From: a virus
Virus record (IMG/VR): IMGVR_UViG_3300021197_001382
Location: 1 to 25,813 of that record
Strand: one strand, 5' to 3'
Length of the DNA stretch: 25,813 nucleotides
The notes beneath the pieces are model-generated. The model did no database searches, was not told where the DNA came from, and was given only the letters and a program-made list of their open reading frames with translations. Positions 6,362-14,336 of the stretch are shown piece after piece; the first letter of the stretch is position 1; every line of letters begins with the position of its first letter. The translations under genes were made by a program, and so were the position numbers.

Positions 6362-8314
6362 TCAGTTTGTTAAGTCTACGATCTCACATGCGCCACCGAC
6401 GCAGGCCATAGTCTGTGATCCAGAAGTATTATCTTCCTTCTCGTACTCTCCGAGACCGCTCCAGTCAACATCGACTGGCATTTTCTTGAGCATTGCTTCG
6501 TACTCTTTCCAAGTACAATCCTGATAGGGTGCTTGACGATATGAGTGATCACTATGCGGCAAGAACGAAATTCCAGAGATCTCGTCGAAGTGATCATATA
6601 CCCATCCACCCACGCTAGGCCATTCTTCTTCCCGGACTGTAATCGTAACGGATGGTTTATGCTCACACCAGTGCCGTTGGTAAACTAACCACAGTTCTAG
6701 TTGTTCAATCGCTCTCATCTCATTACGAGTAATGCAGTTGGGAGGAGACTGAACAGGGAAAGAGAATACAGTGACATGATCTGGTTTCATGACATCTGCT
6801 TCATTTGGAAACCCTTTGTCCTTCATAAAGGAACATAGGGGATCCTTGTTATCCGCACGAACTGTGCGAATATATTGTGAGGCATGACGAGCGTGAATAC
6901 CAGACGCTGCGTCAGTCAACTGAGAAACGGTTCCAGATGGTTTTACGCAGGTGATTGCAGCAGACTGAGGAATACCGAGTTCATCGGCCAGTTCCTTGTT
7001 TACCTTAATCGCTGTGCTGCGTAATCTTCGTAATGTTAAATCCAATCCTTCTACCTTTCTCGTAGTCTCGCAGTCCATTATACCAGTAAGTGACACACCA
7101 AGCAAGCGTTCTTCTTCGCAATTCTTCTTCCACTCACCAGAGAGGAATCGGAAGTTGAGAAGAGTTGATTGCCATGTACCGAGAATAGTGGCAAGTTTTA
7201 CCTTGCGTTGTAGACTCTTACATGTGTCATCTTCACGGACTACGACTTCCGTGAGATTACAAAACTCACGGTCACGAAGAATGATTTCAGAACAGGGGTT
7301 GGTTCCAAACAGGTGATCCGCATCGCGAATTCTGTAGTCTGGATCTAACTGAGTTCTAAATGCGTTTGCTTTTTCAACCTGATTATGTGCTGCTTCTCGG
7401 TTGAAAATGCCTCGTTCACCACTCTTGGACTTATACAGAGCGACCCATTCTTCCATGAATGTGCCAGGTTCTGGTTTTTCTTTGTAAGAAACAGAGTTAT
7501 TCGCAAGAGCCCTCTGTGAATCTGCTTCCCACCATGCACCACTCTTGGCATCCCTCATACGCTCGTCAGTGAGCGATGAGAGGGATATCAGTGCTGATCG
7601 ACGAACACCTCCGACAACAACAATCTCCGCAATCTTGCAGATAATATCGTGACATTCGATAGAAGTAAGTTTTCTACCAGATGCTTTTCGGAAAGTTTCG
7701 ACGGTGAACCTGAAGAGGTCTTCGAGCGGTTCTGGTCCAGACGCTCTACCTCCAAAAGTCTTAAGGCGCTTGCCGGCAGCACGAACTTTGCTCGTGTCCC
7801 ATTTTGGAATTTGACCTCCAATGAGAAGGCTAAACAATTCTCTATAGGCTTTCGCCCAACCCATCTTTGAATCTTGAACAATAATTGTCGTATCACTGTC
7901 TTGAAACTCCTCTGCTATCGTCGGCAGGGTTTTGATGAGGTCGCGTTCTACTGAGAACCCAACCCCCGTTCCGCACATGAGGATGTACAGAATCTCATCA
8001 AACGACTTGACTTTACTTGCACTAACATAGGCACAATTGTATCCTGCAACATTGTCCCTTTTAAGAGCCTCGCCTGCGGTCATCAATGCCCGCATAGACG
8101 GCATAATCTCTAAGTTAATAACTGCATCTGTCAGTTCTTTTCTGAGTTTGGTTGGTACATTATAATTACACTCAGTCTTCAGATGTTCGGTAAAGAAATC
8201 AAAATACCGATTGACTGTTTCATCCCATGATTCTCTTCGACCTTCCTCTTCCAACCATCTGGAATAACGAGAAAGGTGAATAAATGATTGATATAAACTA
8301 GGCAATTCGGACAT
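6362..8314 (-). CDS. nrdJ: class II (adenosylcobalamin-dependent) ribonucleotide reductase, monomeric type, 650 aa
   Basis: This enzyme reduces ribonucleotides to deoxyribonucleotides using a cobalamin-derived radical, feeding phage DNA synthesis without an oxygen-dependent small subunit. Residues equivalent to those of the Lactobacillus leichmannii monomeric enzyme are present: C94 (AGYNCAYVS) and C352 (REFCNLTEV) as the reducible pair, C341 (NPCSEI) as the thiyl radical, E343, and the C-terminal shuttle pair C638/C643 (ACVGGACE). The C341-C352 and C638-C643 spacings match that enzyme. Other family stretches are KPSGTVSQLTDAASGIHARH and RGIFNREAA. At 650 residues it is shorter than the 739 of L. 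leichmannii, with about 40 residues missing between C94 and C341. GGAG precedes the ATG by 8 bases. A sigma70 promoter and a late-type motif lie upstream; the porin follows after 24 bases. Confidence 0.95.
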   Translation of the reverse strand: MSELPSLYQSFIHLSRYSRWLEEEGRRESWDETVNRYFDFFTEHLKTECNYNVPTKLRKELTDAVINLEIMPSMRALMTAGEALKRDNVAGYNCAYVSASKVKSFDEILYILMCGTGVGFSVERDLIKTLPTIAEEFQDSDTTIIVQDSKMGWAKAYRELFSLLIGGQIPKWDTSKVRAAGKRLKTFGGRASGPEPLEDLFRFTVETFRKASGRKLTSIECHDIICKIAEIVVVGGVRRSALISLSSLTDERMRDAKSGAWWEADSQRALANNSVSYKEKPEPGTFMEEWVALYKSKSGERGIFNREAAHNQVEKANAFRTQLDPDYRIRDADHLFGTNPCSEIILRDREFCNLTEVVVREDDTCKSLQRKVKLATILGTWQSTLLNFRFLSGEWKKNCEEERLLGVSLTGIMDCETTRKVEGLDLTLRRLRSTAIKVNKELADELGIPQSAAITCVKPSGTVSQLTDAASGIHARHASQYIRTVRADNKDPLCSFMKDKGFPNEADVMKPDHVTVFSFPVQSPPNCITRNEMRAIEQLELWLVYQRHWCEHKPSVTITVREEEWPSVGGWVYDHFDEISGISFLPHSDHSYRQAPYQDCTWKEYEAMLKKMPVDVDWSGLGEYEKEDNTSGSQTMACVGGACEIVDLTN

Positions 8315-8346
8315 AAACTAAACTCCATTATATATTGGTAAAGCTA

Positions 8347-8354
8347 TATTTATA
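8347..8354 (-). promoter_or_regulatory. TATAAATA late-promoter motif upstream of nrdJ
   Basis: The minus strand reads TATAAATA, the T4 late-promoter core, about 33 bases upstream of the nrdJ ATG. It is flanked by a short inverted repeat AAAGCT (8340-8345) and AGCTTT (8355-8360). Together with the sigma70 promoter just upstream it would give nrdJ both early and late expression. In AT-rich DNA an 8-base match can be chance. Confidence 0.45.
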
Positions 8355-8369
8355 AGCTTTGTATTAAAA

Positions 8370-8397
8370 ATTATATCAGTTCAATGTAAAAAGTCAA
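8370..8397 (-). promoter_or_regulatory. sigma70-type promoter of the nrdJ-porin unit
   Basis: On the minus strand TTGACT (8397-8392) and TATAAT (8375-8370) are separated by 16 bases, close to the sigma70 consensus. The start point would fall about 50 bases upstream of the nrdJ ATG. It resembles the promoter in front of dut (TTGACA-16-TATACT), so both nucleotide-metabolism units look like early genes read by unmodified host RNA polymerase. Confidence 0.75.
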
Positions 8398-8400
8398 CTA

Positions 8401-8456
8401 AAATGTGATTGAGTTTTTACCACGAACACTAAGAACGGTAATAAATTATCACATTT
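8401..8456. repeat. long imperfect stem-loop between tailspike-like gene and nrdJ promoter
   Basis: AAATGTGAT (8401-8409) pairs with ATCACATTT (8448-8456). Inside, TTTTTACC (8414-8421) pairs with GGTAATAAA (8437-8445) with one bulge. The structure lies 20-60 bases downstream of the tailspike-like stop and directly upstream of the nrdJ -35 box. It may be a weak terminator of the tail unit or a regulator binding site. No strong U-tract follows immediately. The rest of 8315-8504 holds only the promoter elements. Confidence 0.6.
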
Positions 8457-8504
8457 AGATATAAACTACCAGAAGGTATGGACAATTGAAGTCTTTTCTA
8501 ATTT

Positions 8505-9632
8505 TCATATTGCAAATCCGACAGTAACAGCAGCACTACCGAGTTCTGGTTGGATTGCTCCGACCGAAGGGAACGATTTTCTTGTTGATGATGTGGGGTC
8601 TTTGCTGTCAGGTAGACCTAGCAGACCACGGAGCAACGCACCCGCTCCGGATGTCGTGTTCAACTGGTAATCGATGTGGTCTACAAACGGATCGCCGGTT
8701 AATGTGATCGGATCAAAATTCTCAGTTATGCCTGTGGTTTGCCCTGACGATACAGCACCGTAAGCGTTGTTGTACGCTGCCCAGTGGAATGAATTTGAGT
8801 TCGTTCGTTGCAAGTGTTCGATGCCGTAGGTCAGATCATAAAACAAGTTTCCATAGATCGACGTGGAAGAGAGCACGGTCGCGGCGACGCCCTGATCAAT
8901 TTGAATTCCGGCGTTCCCAAATTTATGAATTGTGTTATTCGATATGATGTTGTTCTGGGCCTGCGTACCGTTATAAGATGTGATGCCGTTCGATGCTCCG
9001 GGATTCGTTCTCTTTTCTACGATGAGGTTGCCGCAGAGGGAATATGATCGGTAGTCCGGATTAAAACGGATTCCAGCACCTCCATTTGTCCCCGAACCAG
9101 TGGATCGAGATTCAACATAACAGTTAATTACGTTTCCGCGACTGACTACTAATACCCCATCATTTGCCGTGCCGATCTTCGCACTGAAAGAGCATTCGAT
9201 CGCAGACCCGTCGGTGAAACTACCTCCTCCGCCGAAGTTGTAACTGGCGTAAGACTTGCATCGGTACGCAATTGCATTGTCGGCATTAAAGTCAAAAGTA
9301 TTCGAAACATTTGCCGTAACCTGTACGTCGAAGTAGGCAATTATGGAATGCTCGCCGGTGTTGCGGATCGCGTAAGACGTTTCAAAATGAACCCCGTCAC
9401 CGGGAGTCGTGCCATATCCCTCGATGCGAGTCGGTGCGCCGGAAGTCGCGCTGGTCGAGAACGTGATCGCGGTTGATCCGTTGTCACCGACTCGACTGCT
9501 GTGCTTTTTGCAATACAACGTATCACCCGCAGAGATCCCGTCGAACGCAGTCTGGAGGTCAGTCCATGCGTCCGCAGCACTTGAGCCGTCGTTTGCCCCA
9601 CTCGCACCAGCGTCGTAATAGGCTACAGCCAT
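8505..9632 (-). CDS. right-handed beta-helix tailspike-like protein, 375 aa
   Basis: The sequence is rich in short beta strands, Asn, Gly, Ser and Thr, in the manner of parallel beta-helix proteins: DTLYCKKH near the N-terminus, then repeated N-x-I-x-x-N-T-I rungs such as QAQNNIISNNTIHKFGNAGI and STSIYGNLFYDLTYGIEHLQ. The N-terminus (AYYDAGASGANDGSSAADAW) is a common opening of such proteins, including pectate-lyase-like folds. In phages these are tailspikes or fibre tips that bind or cut surface polysaccharide; no catalytic residues can be assigned by eye. There is no signal peptide. Its ATG follows the upstream stop by one base (TGACATG), so the two genes are coupled. It is GC-richer than the 1103-residue fibre gene, pointing to exchange of this tip module. 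Confidence 0.75.
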   Translation of the reverse strand: MAVAYYDAGASGANDGSSAADAWTDLQTAFDGISAGDTLYCKKHSSRVGDNGSTAITFSTSATSGAPTRIEGYGTTPGDGVHFETSYAIRNTGEHSIIAYFDVQVTANVSNTFDFNADNAIAYRCKSYASYNFGGGGSFTDGSAIECSFSAKIGTANDGVLVVSRGNVINCYVESRSTGSGTNGGAGIRFNPDYRSYSLCGNLIVEKRTNPGASNGITSYNGTQAQNNIISNNTIHKFGNAGIQIDQGVAATVLSSTSIYGNLFYDLTYGIEHLQRTNSNSFHWAAYNNAYGAVSSGQTTGITENFDPITLTGDPFVDHIDYQLNTTSGAGALLRGLLGLPDSKDPTSSTRKSFPSVGAIQPELGSAAVTVGFAI

Positions 9633-9633
9633 G

Positions 9634-9996
9634 TCAGTTCACCGTAATTGGTCGGACGCATGCATTAGACATTGCATCGACGAGCGACTGATCAGACGCA
9701 ATGCTTGCCGTGATCGCCATGAACGAGTTGACCAACTTGCAGAACTCGGAGTTCTTGAGAGGCATGATTCCTTCAGCGGTTCTACCGTCGTCAATTGCTT
9801 CGTCTTCCTGACCGACGACCGGGGTCAAACCTGTTGATGCGTCGAAGGTTGCGAGACCAGTCAAGACCATGACGGGAACAATCTCGGCAGTGACCCGCGA
9901 GGTGAGGTCGATGCCTTGGAAGTAGTTGCCACGAAATCGTTCCGAGTCTGGACGAAGGGATTGTGAGATAAAGAGGGTGAGGGTTGCGTTAGTCAT
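9634..9996 (-). CDS. unknown protein of the tail-tip module, 120 aa
   Basis: I do not recognise this family. The protein begins MTNATLTLFISQSLRPDSER, has mixed alpha/beta character, and carries the segment AEIVPVMVLTGLATFDASTG, which is hydrophobic but too interrupted for a clear membrane helix. A good ribosome site (AGGAG, 9 bases before ATG) and a TATAAATA motif 60 bases upstream support a real, late-expressed gene. One base separates its stop from the tailspike-like ATG, so it is likely made together with that protein, as a structural partner, adaptor or chaperone. Composition is GC-rich like its neighbour. Confidence 0.7.
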   Translation of the reverse strand: MTNATLTLFISQSLRPDSERFRGNYFQGIDLTSRVTAEIVPVMVLTGLATFDASTGLTPVVGQEDEAIDDGRTAEGIMPLKNSEFCKLVNSFMAITASIASDQSLVDAMSNACVRPITVN

Positions 9997-10055
9997 TGTT
10001 ATATTCTCCTGTTATATGTATAAGTAACTCTGTTGAGTTTAATATCAATCTAGTC

Positions 10056-10063
10056 TATTTATA
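10056..10063 (-). promoter_or_regulatory. TATAAATA late-promoter motif
   Basis: On the minus strand GAGTATAAATAG lies in the 72-base gap between the 1103-residue fibre gene and the 120-residue gene, 60 bases upstream of the latter's ATG. The T4 late-promoter core is TATAAATA. Its intergenic position directly upstream of tail genes supports a functional late promoter. Confidence 0.7.
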
Positions 10064-10068
10064 CTCAA

Positions 10069-13000
10069 TCATTTATCATGAATCTTTAATTTACATGTTG
10101 CTTTCTGTGAAGCTATTATTGGAGCACCTGCAGCGGTTGCACCCAGACTAAAAGCTAAAATATCACCTTCTGCAATGTCAGCAGTTGTCCCAGTAATCTC
10201 AGTCGTATCTCGTATTATTATTTTTTCTAATAATGAAATTGTTCCTACTTCTGCACTGGCACCAAGATCAGCAGTATCAGAAGTAACTCCATATTTAAAT
10301 ATTGATACTGAAAGTGAACCAGACACATCACCAACTATAGTTGCACTCCTAATAGATCCTGCTTGTTCAACAGGGACTAAAACTGTATTAGCTTGTAATG
10401 TTGCACCCTGTCCGTCAAATCCAGCTCCAACAAAACTATGAGAAGCTTGTATTTGTTCTAATCCATCGGGGAAGGTGATACCAGCGGCATCCATAGAGAT
10501 ACCTGCTTTGGCATGAATAAGTTCGTTTGCTTGCAAAAGTTTTTTGACTTGCACCTTTACTGTACTAGCAGTAACCGCAGATTGATTTGCTGCTTTTAGT
10601 ACGAGGGTGTTAGTGGTGTCAACATCTAGTCCAGTTTCATGACCTATTCCATAGAAATGTGGACTTCTAACATCACCAGAGGCAGTAACATCACCAGATG
10701 CAGAAATACCAGCAAAGTCAAATGTCACCCCACTCGTATCAATAGCACCAGTAAGTCCATTAAGAGATGCTACTACATCGTTTATAGATGTTACTCCACC
10801 AGAACCAGAAGATGCTGTGTCTTGATAGGTTCCATCGGCGAAGGTGATACCAAAAGCATCTAACGAGACACCAGTTCCAGCATGAACATATGTTCCTGCT
10901 TGTACAAATCCGTCTGCCTGAAGGCGACCGTTATTGCTTGTTTGAAGTCCTCCAGAACTAATGGTGACTCTAACATCATTATTACCAGTGTATAACTGCC
11001 ATACGGTGGGATTGTTTACATACCCAAACCTAGAGTTTACATTATCTGGATCCTGAACTACATCGGCAATCAGTCTTCCACCGGCAGTAATATCACCAGA
11101 TGCAGAAATACCAGCAAAGTTAAATGTCAACCCACTCGTATCAATAGCACCACTAATACCATTTATCGATGTTACTGCATCTACATTTAATTCTGTTCCA
11201 GTTAAGGTTATACCAGTTCCAGCAGTAAGTGTAACATCACCACTAGATCCATTAAAGGATGTTACTGCATCTACATTTAATTCACTACCAGTTAAGGTTA
11301 TACCAGTTCCTGCAGTAAGTGTGACATCACCGCTAGCTCCATTAAAGGATGTTACTGCATCTACATTTAATTCACTACCAGTTAAGGTTATACCAGTTCC
11401 AGCAGTAAGTGTAACATCACCACTAGATCCATTAAAGGATGTTACTGCATCTACATTTAATTCACTACCAGTTAAGGTTATACCAGTTCCAGCTGATATC
11501 AGATAAGTAACATCACCACTAGATCCATTAAAGGATGTTACTGCATCTACATTTAATTCACTACCAGTTAAGGTTATACCAGTTCCAGCAGTAAGTGTAA
11601 CATCACCACTAGATCCATTAAAGGATGTTACTGCATCTACATTTAATTCTGTTCCAGTTAAGGTTATACCAGTTCCAGCTGATATCAGATAAGTAACATC
11701 ACCACTAGATCCATTAAAGGATGTTACTGCATCTACATTAAATGTAGTGCCCGTTAATGTTATACCAGTTCCAGCTGATAAAGTTACATCAAGAGTATGA
11801 CCTACGCCCGCAACAATTGAAGACAATGCAAGTCCAACACCTGCAGCAAGAGTTGCTCCGCCTCCACCTGCACCATCTGCACCTTGTTCACCAGTAGCAC
11901 CTACATCACCTGTAACACCTTGCAGATCGTTTGCTGTAAGATTTTTTATTGTGACTACACCACCCATGTTAGCATGATTTTGACATCTATAATAGAGAGT
12001 AGATGGTGCATCATAAGGAACTGTAAATGTTATATCACCACTTTCTGCACCTGCGTTTACAACTCCCGTGGTGTATAGATTACTAGAATCATAAGCACTA
12101 CCGGATGTTGTTTGTAGATGGAATGGATGTCCACTTACACTTCCTGCAAGAGAGAAAACATATTTCTGGCCACGAAGAAGATAAATTGTATCTTGTTGAA
12201 CAGTGTCGATAAAGTAGTAGTTGTTTCCATCTCCTGGATCTGCAACAGTCACCGCATAAGTTTTTGCGATTGCCTGTTCTCCTGTTGCACCAGTAGCACC
12301 AGTAATTGTAACATCACCACTAGCACCATTTACCGATGTTACTGCATCCACCGACAATACATTACCAGTTAAGGTTATACCAGTTCCAGCTGATAAAGTT
12401 ACAGCACCAGTAAGTCCGTTAAAAGATGCTACTACATCGTTTATAGATGTTACTCCACCAGATCCAGAAGCTGAAGTGCTCATTGATGTACCATCAGCGA
12501 ATATAAGTTTATTCGTAGTAATATCACCAGATGCAGACACACCAGCAAAGTTAAAGGTCAACCCACTAGTATCAATAGCACCAGTAAGTCCGTTAATATC
12601 TGCAACATATTGATCAAAAGTAACTTCACATGTCAGTCCGTTCCATGAAGAAACTATTGATTGAGCACTACACCCATCAGGAAATACAAATGCAGTTCTT
12701 GCAGCAACTTCGGTAGCACCCAAAAGAGCTGAATCTGGTATTACAGTAACTAAAACAGGACGAGTACCGCCATACCAATTTTCTAAGGTAGTGCCGTTAG
12801 TAATAGTAACATCCTCAATATCAAACTTTGTTCCGTTATATGAGGGATTATTATAAGTTATCGTGTGTTCTTCAAAAACATTTTCACCTGCAGTATCGGT
12901 TCTGGATGCCAGTATGACTCCATTAAATATTTCTGCAGCAGCAGAAAAACTTTGTTTGCCTGCGGGTCTGTTATTTAAATCTAAAGCATGTATAGAAATT

Positions 13001-13380
13001 TTACGATTATCTGCATTGAATATAAATTCACCTGCAGCACTTGCATCAGGAATATTGAGGGCTCCACTAATAGTAGTAAAGTAATATAAGTGGTTATCAC
13101 CCGCTATTCTGTTAAAAATTTCCTCTTCGTCTGGATCTGCAACAGGAAAAGCTTCAATTTCTGCGGTAATTCCATTAGTAGCAACACTGAAACTAATTCC
13201 CGGTACTCTAGAATGAATAGTTAGAGAAGTTTTGTTGGTAACTTGAGTTGCGTCAGCACTATTCGTAACACCAACAATCTCTATTCCATTAAAAGACGAA
13301 CCGCCACTAATTTCGGTCTTGTCGCCGGTTACAAGTCTAATACTTTCGGTATTTTTAATTTTAACTTTATTTAAAGCCAT
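10069..13380 (-). CDS. large tail-fibre protein with collagen-like, repeat and cupredoxin-like domains, 1103 aa
   Basis: This is a modular virion fibre. Residues 1-260 are a probable attachment region. From about 260 come recurring phrases: NGLTGAIDTSGLTFNFAG, ASGDIT and short collagen-like runs (GATGATGEQ, about 361-369; GDVGATGEQGADGAGGGG, about 491-508). Residues about 371-480 form a cupredoxin-like domain with SGHPFHLQTT (H418, H421) and CQNHANMGG (C466, H469, M472). Residues about 530-745 hold seven near-identical units of about 30 residues (AGTGITLTGSELNVDAVTSF plus NGSSGDV). Later segments contain FADGT/FPDGLEQ motifs typical of fibre shafts and a distinct C-terminal domain. A ribosome site AGAGAAAC precedes the ATG. 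It belongs to the late tail block; no chaperone or peptidase domain was recognised at the C-terminus. Confidence 0.85.
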   Translation of the reverse strand: MALNKVKIKNTESIRLVTGDKTEISGGSSFNGIEIVGVTNSADATQVTNKTSLTIHSRVPGISFSVATNGITAEIEAFPVADPDEEEIFNRIAGDNHLYYFTTISGALNIPDASAAGEFIFNADNRKISIHALDLNNRPAGKQSFSAAAEIFNGVILASRTDTAGENVFEEHTITYNNPSYNGTKFDIEDVTITNGTTLENWYGGTRPVLVTVIPDSALLGATEVAARTAFVFPDGCSAQSIVSSWNGLTCEVTFDQYVADINGLTGAIDTSGLTFNFAGVSASGDITTNKLIFADGTSMSTSASGSGGVTSINDVVASFNGLTGAVTLSAGTGITLTGNVLSVDAVTSVNGASGDVTITGATGATGEQAIAKTYAVTVADPGDGNNYYFIDTVQQDTIYLLRGQKYVFSLAGSVSGHPFHLQTTSGSAYDSSNLYTTGVVNAGAESGDITFTVPYDAPSTLYYRCQNHANMGGVVTIKNLTANDLQGVTGDVGATGEQGADGAGGGGATLAAGVGLALSSIVAGVGHTLDVTLSAGTGITLTGTTFNVDAVTSFNGSSGDVTYLISAGTGITLTGTELNVDAVTSFNGSSGDVTLTAGTGITLTGSELNVDAVTSFNGSSGDVTYLISAGTGITLTGSELNVDAVTSFNGSSGDVTLTAGTGITLTGSELNVDAVTSFNGASGDVTLTAGTGITLTGSELNVDAVTSFNGSSGDVTLTAGTGITLTGTELNVDAVTSINGISGAIDTSGLTFNFAGISASGDITAGGRLIADVVQDPDNVNSRFGYVNNPTVWQLYTGNNDVRVTISSGGLQTSNNGRLQADGFVQAGTYVHAGTGVSLDAFGITFADGTYQDTASSGSGGVTSINDVVASLNGLTGAIDTSGVTFDFAGISASGDVTASGDVRSPHFYGIGHETGLDVDTTNTLVLKAANQSAVTASTVKVQVKKLLQANELIHAKAGISMDAAGITFPDGLEQIQASHSFVGAGFDGQGATLQANTVLVPVEQAGSIRSATIVGDVSGSLSVSIFKYGVTSDTADLGASAEVGTISLLEKIIIRDTTEITGTTADIAEGDILAFSLGATAAGAPIIASQKATCKLKIHDK
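11158..11790 (-). repeat. tandem 90/96-bp repeats inside the fibre gene
   Basis: The sequence GATGTTACTGCATCTACATT recurs at 11168, 11258, 11348, 11438, 11534, 11624 and 11720, so the unit is 90 bp, with two 96-bp versions that add two residues (YLISAGTG instead of LTAGTG). Units are nearly identical at DNA level, which suggests recent expansion or homogenisation by recombination. This is coding repeat, not CRISPR: there are no variable spacers and the reading frame is intact throughout. Confidence 0.95.
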
Positions 13381-13395
13381 TAATGTTTCTCTACT

Positions 13396-13848
13396 TTATC
13401 TAGTAACTTCTCTTGCTAACTCAAACGTCCCGCTTAGTATATTTGTAACTTCTCCGCTAGCTCCAGTAACTCCGTTTGCATCCCTACCTGTTATAGAAAG
13501 ATCATAAAAATTTCTTCCTGCAGGTATATTAGAAACTGTGGTTGCGTCTATAGAAATGTAAACAGAACCACTAACTCCTTCATAGTTCAACGAAATCCCA
13601 CCTACTCCAGTAACTCCTGATCCTACTAGAAAATCAGAATCATTAGATCTACCAAAAACACCAGTAGGAAAATCATCATTTAATTGACAAACCAGCTTAG
13701 AAACCAGAGGAGATCTCCGTATATACATGTCAGCAGAAAATCCTAATAATTCCTGTGGAATGTTAGTTTCGCTTACATACTCAAACTCTAATACGAAGGT
13801 ATCGCCTTGATAATGAACAATTTGATGATCCAAATTTGTCGTACTCAT
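13396..13848 (-). CDS. small phage structural protein, paralogue A, 150 aa
   Basis: Beta-rich protein of a type I associate with marine phage tail modules; it resembles the N-terminal region of baseplate/tail proteins such as the BppU type, but weakly. Its order is QGDTFVLEFEYVSETN, ADMYIRRSP, DDFPTGVFG, GISLNYEGVSG, VYISIDATTVSNIPAGRNFY. The upstream gene (13894-14325) has the same segments in the same order (RRSP, DDWPVGSVG, GGIALNYDSVNGDIHVEIDP, SSNMPVGKHSYDI), so the two arose by tandem duplication. It probably forms part of the fibre or baseplate with the 1103-residue protein, which begins 15 bases downstream. No catalytic motif is seen. Confidence 0.75.
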   Translation of the reverse strand: MSTTNLDHQIVHYQGDTFVLEFEYVSETNIPQELLGFSADMYIRRSPLVSKLVCQLNDDFPTGVFGRSNDSDFLVGSGVTGVGGISLNYEGVSGSVYISIDATTVSNIPAGRNFYDLSITGRDANGVTGASGEVTNILSGTFELAREVTR

Positions 13849-13864
13849 AGCTTACTCCCATTTG

Positions 13865-13872
13865 TATTTATG
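13865..13872 (-). promoter_or_regulatory. late-promoter-like CATAAATA motif
   Basis: On the minus strand CATAAATA, one mismatch from TATAAATA, lies in the 45-base gap between the two paralogous structural genes, 17 bases upstream of the ATG at 13848. The short distance leaves room for little more than the ribosome site GGGAGTAAGCT. Confidence 0.35.
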
Positions 13873-13893
13873 AAGATTAAGTGTTCTAATTTA

Positions 13894-14325
13894 TCATAAA
13901 GTACTAGGAAGAACTTGTAATTCCCCACGTAGTATTGTTGTTTGTGTTGAATCAGAAGATTTAATCAACTGTATATCATATGAATGTTTTCCAACTGGCA
14001 TATTAGATGATGTAACAGGATCAATTTCCACATGAATATCACCATTTACAGAATCGTAATTTAGTGCTATACCACCAGTTCCACCTGTCACTCCTTGTCC
14101 AGAAAGAAAATCACCGGAAGATCCAATTCCAACAGATCCTACAGGCCAATCATCATACAGTTCAGCTATTAATTCCGGACTGTATGGAGAACGCCTTACT
14201 TGCATCTTTGCTGTTCTACCAGATAGATTTATAGCAACATCAGTACTTGTAGTATAAGAAAAATCTAATTTAAAAGTAGAACCTTTATAAAACTTAATAT
14301 TATAATTTGATAAGTCTATAGACAT
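13894..14325 (-). CDS. small phage structural protein, paralogue B, 143 aa
   Basis: Same fold pattern as the gene downstream (13396-13848). The segments FYKGSTFKLDFSYTT, AKMQVRRSPYSPELIAELYD and DIHVEIDPVTSSNMPVGKHS can be lined up by eye with the paralogue. It is beta-rich with no signal peptide. It starts 12 bases after the T-run of the thyX terminator with AGGAATATT before the ATG, so it opens the late tail block. A CTAAATAG motif inside the terminator loop (14350-14357) could be its late promoter. Function is inferred from context: a small fibre- or baseplate-associated structural protein. Confidence 0.75.
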   Translation of the reverse strand: MSIDLSNYNIKFYKGSTFKLDFSYTTSTDVAINLSGRTAKMQVRRSPYSPELIAELYDDWPVGSVGIGSSGDFLSGQGVTGGTGGIALNYDSVNGDIHVEIDPVTSSNMPVGKHSYDIQLIKSSDSTQTTILRGELQVLPSTL

Positions 14326-14336
14326 AATATTCCTAG

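Noticed and set aside
11158-11790. Regularly spaced repeats as a CRISPR array
   Set aside because: The whole 90-bp unit repeats with no unique spacers and stays in one reading frame of the fibre gene.
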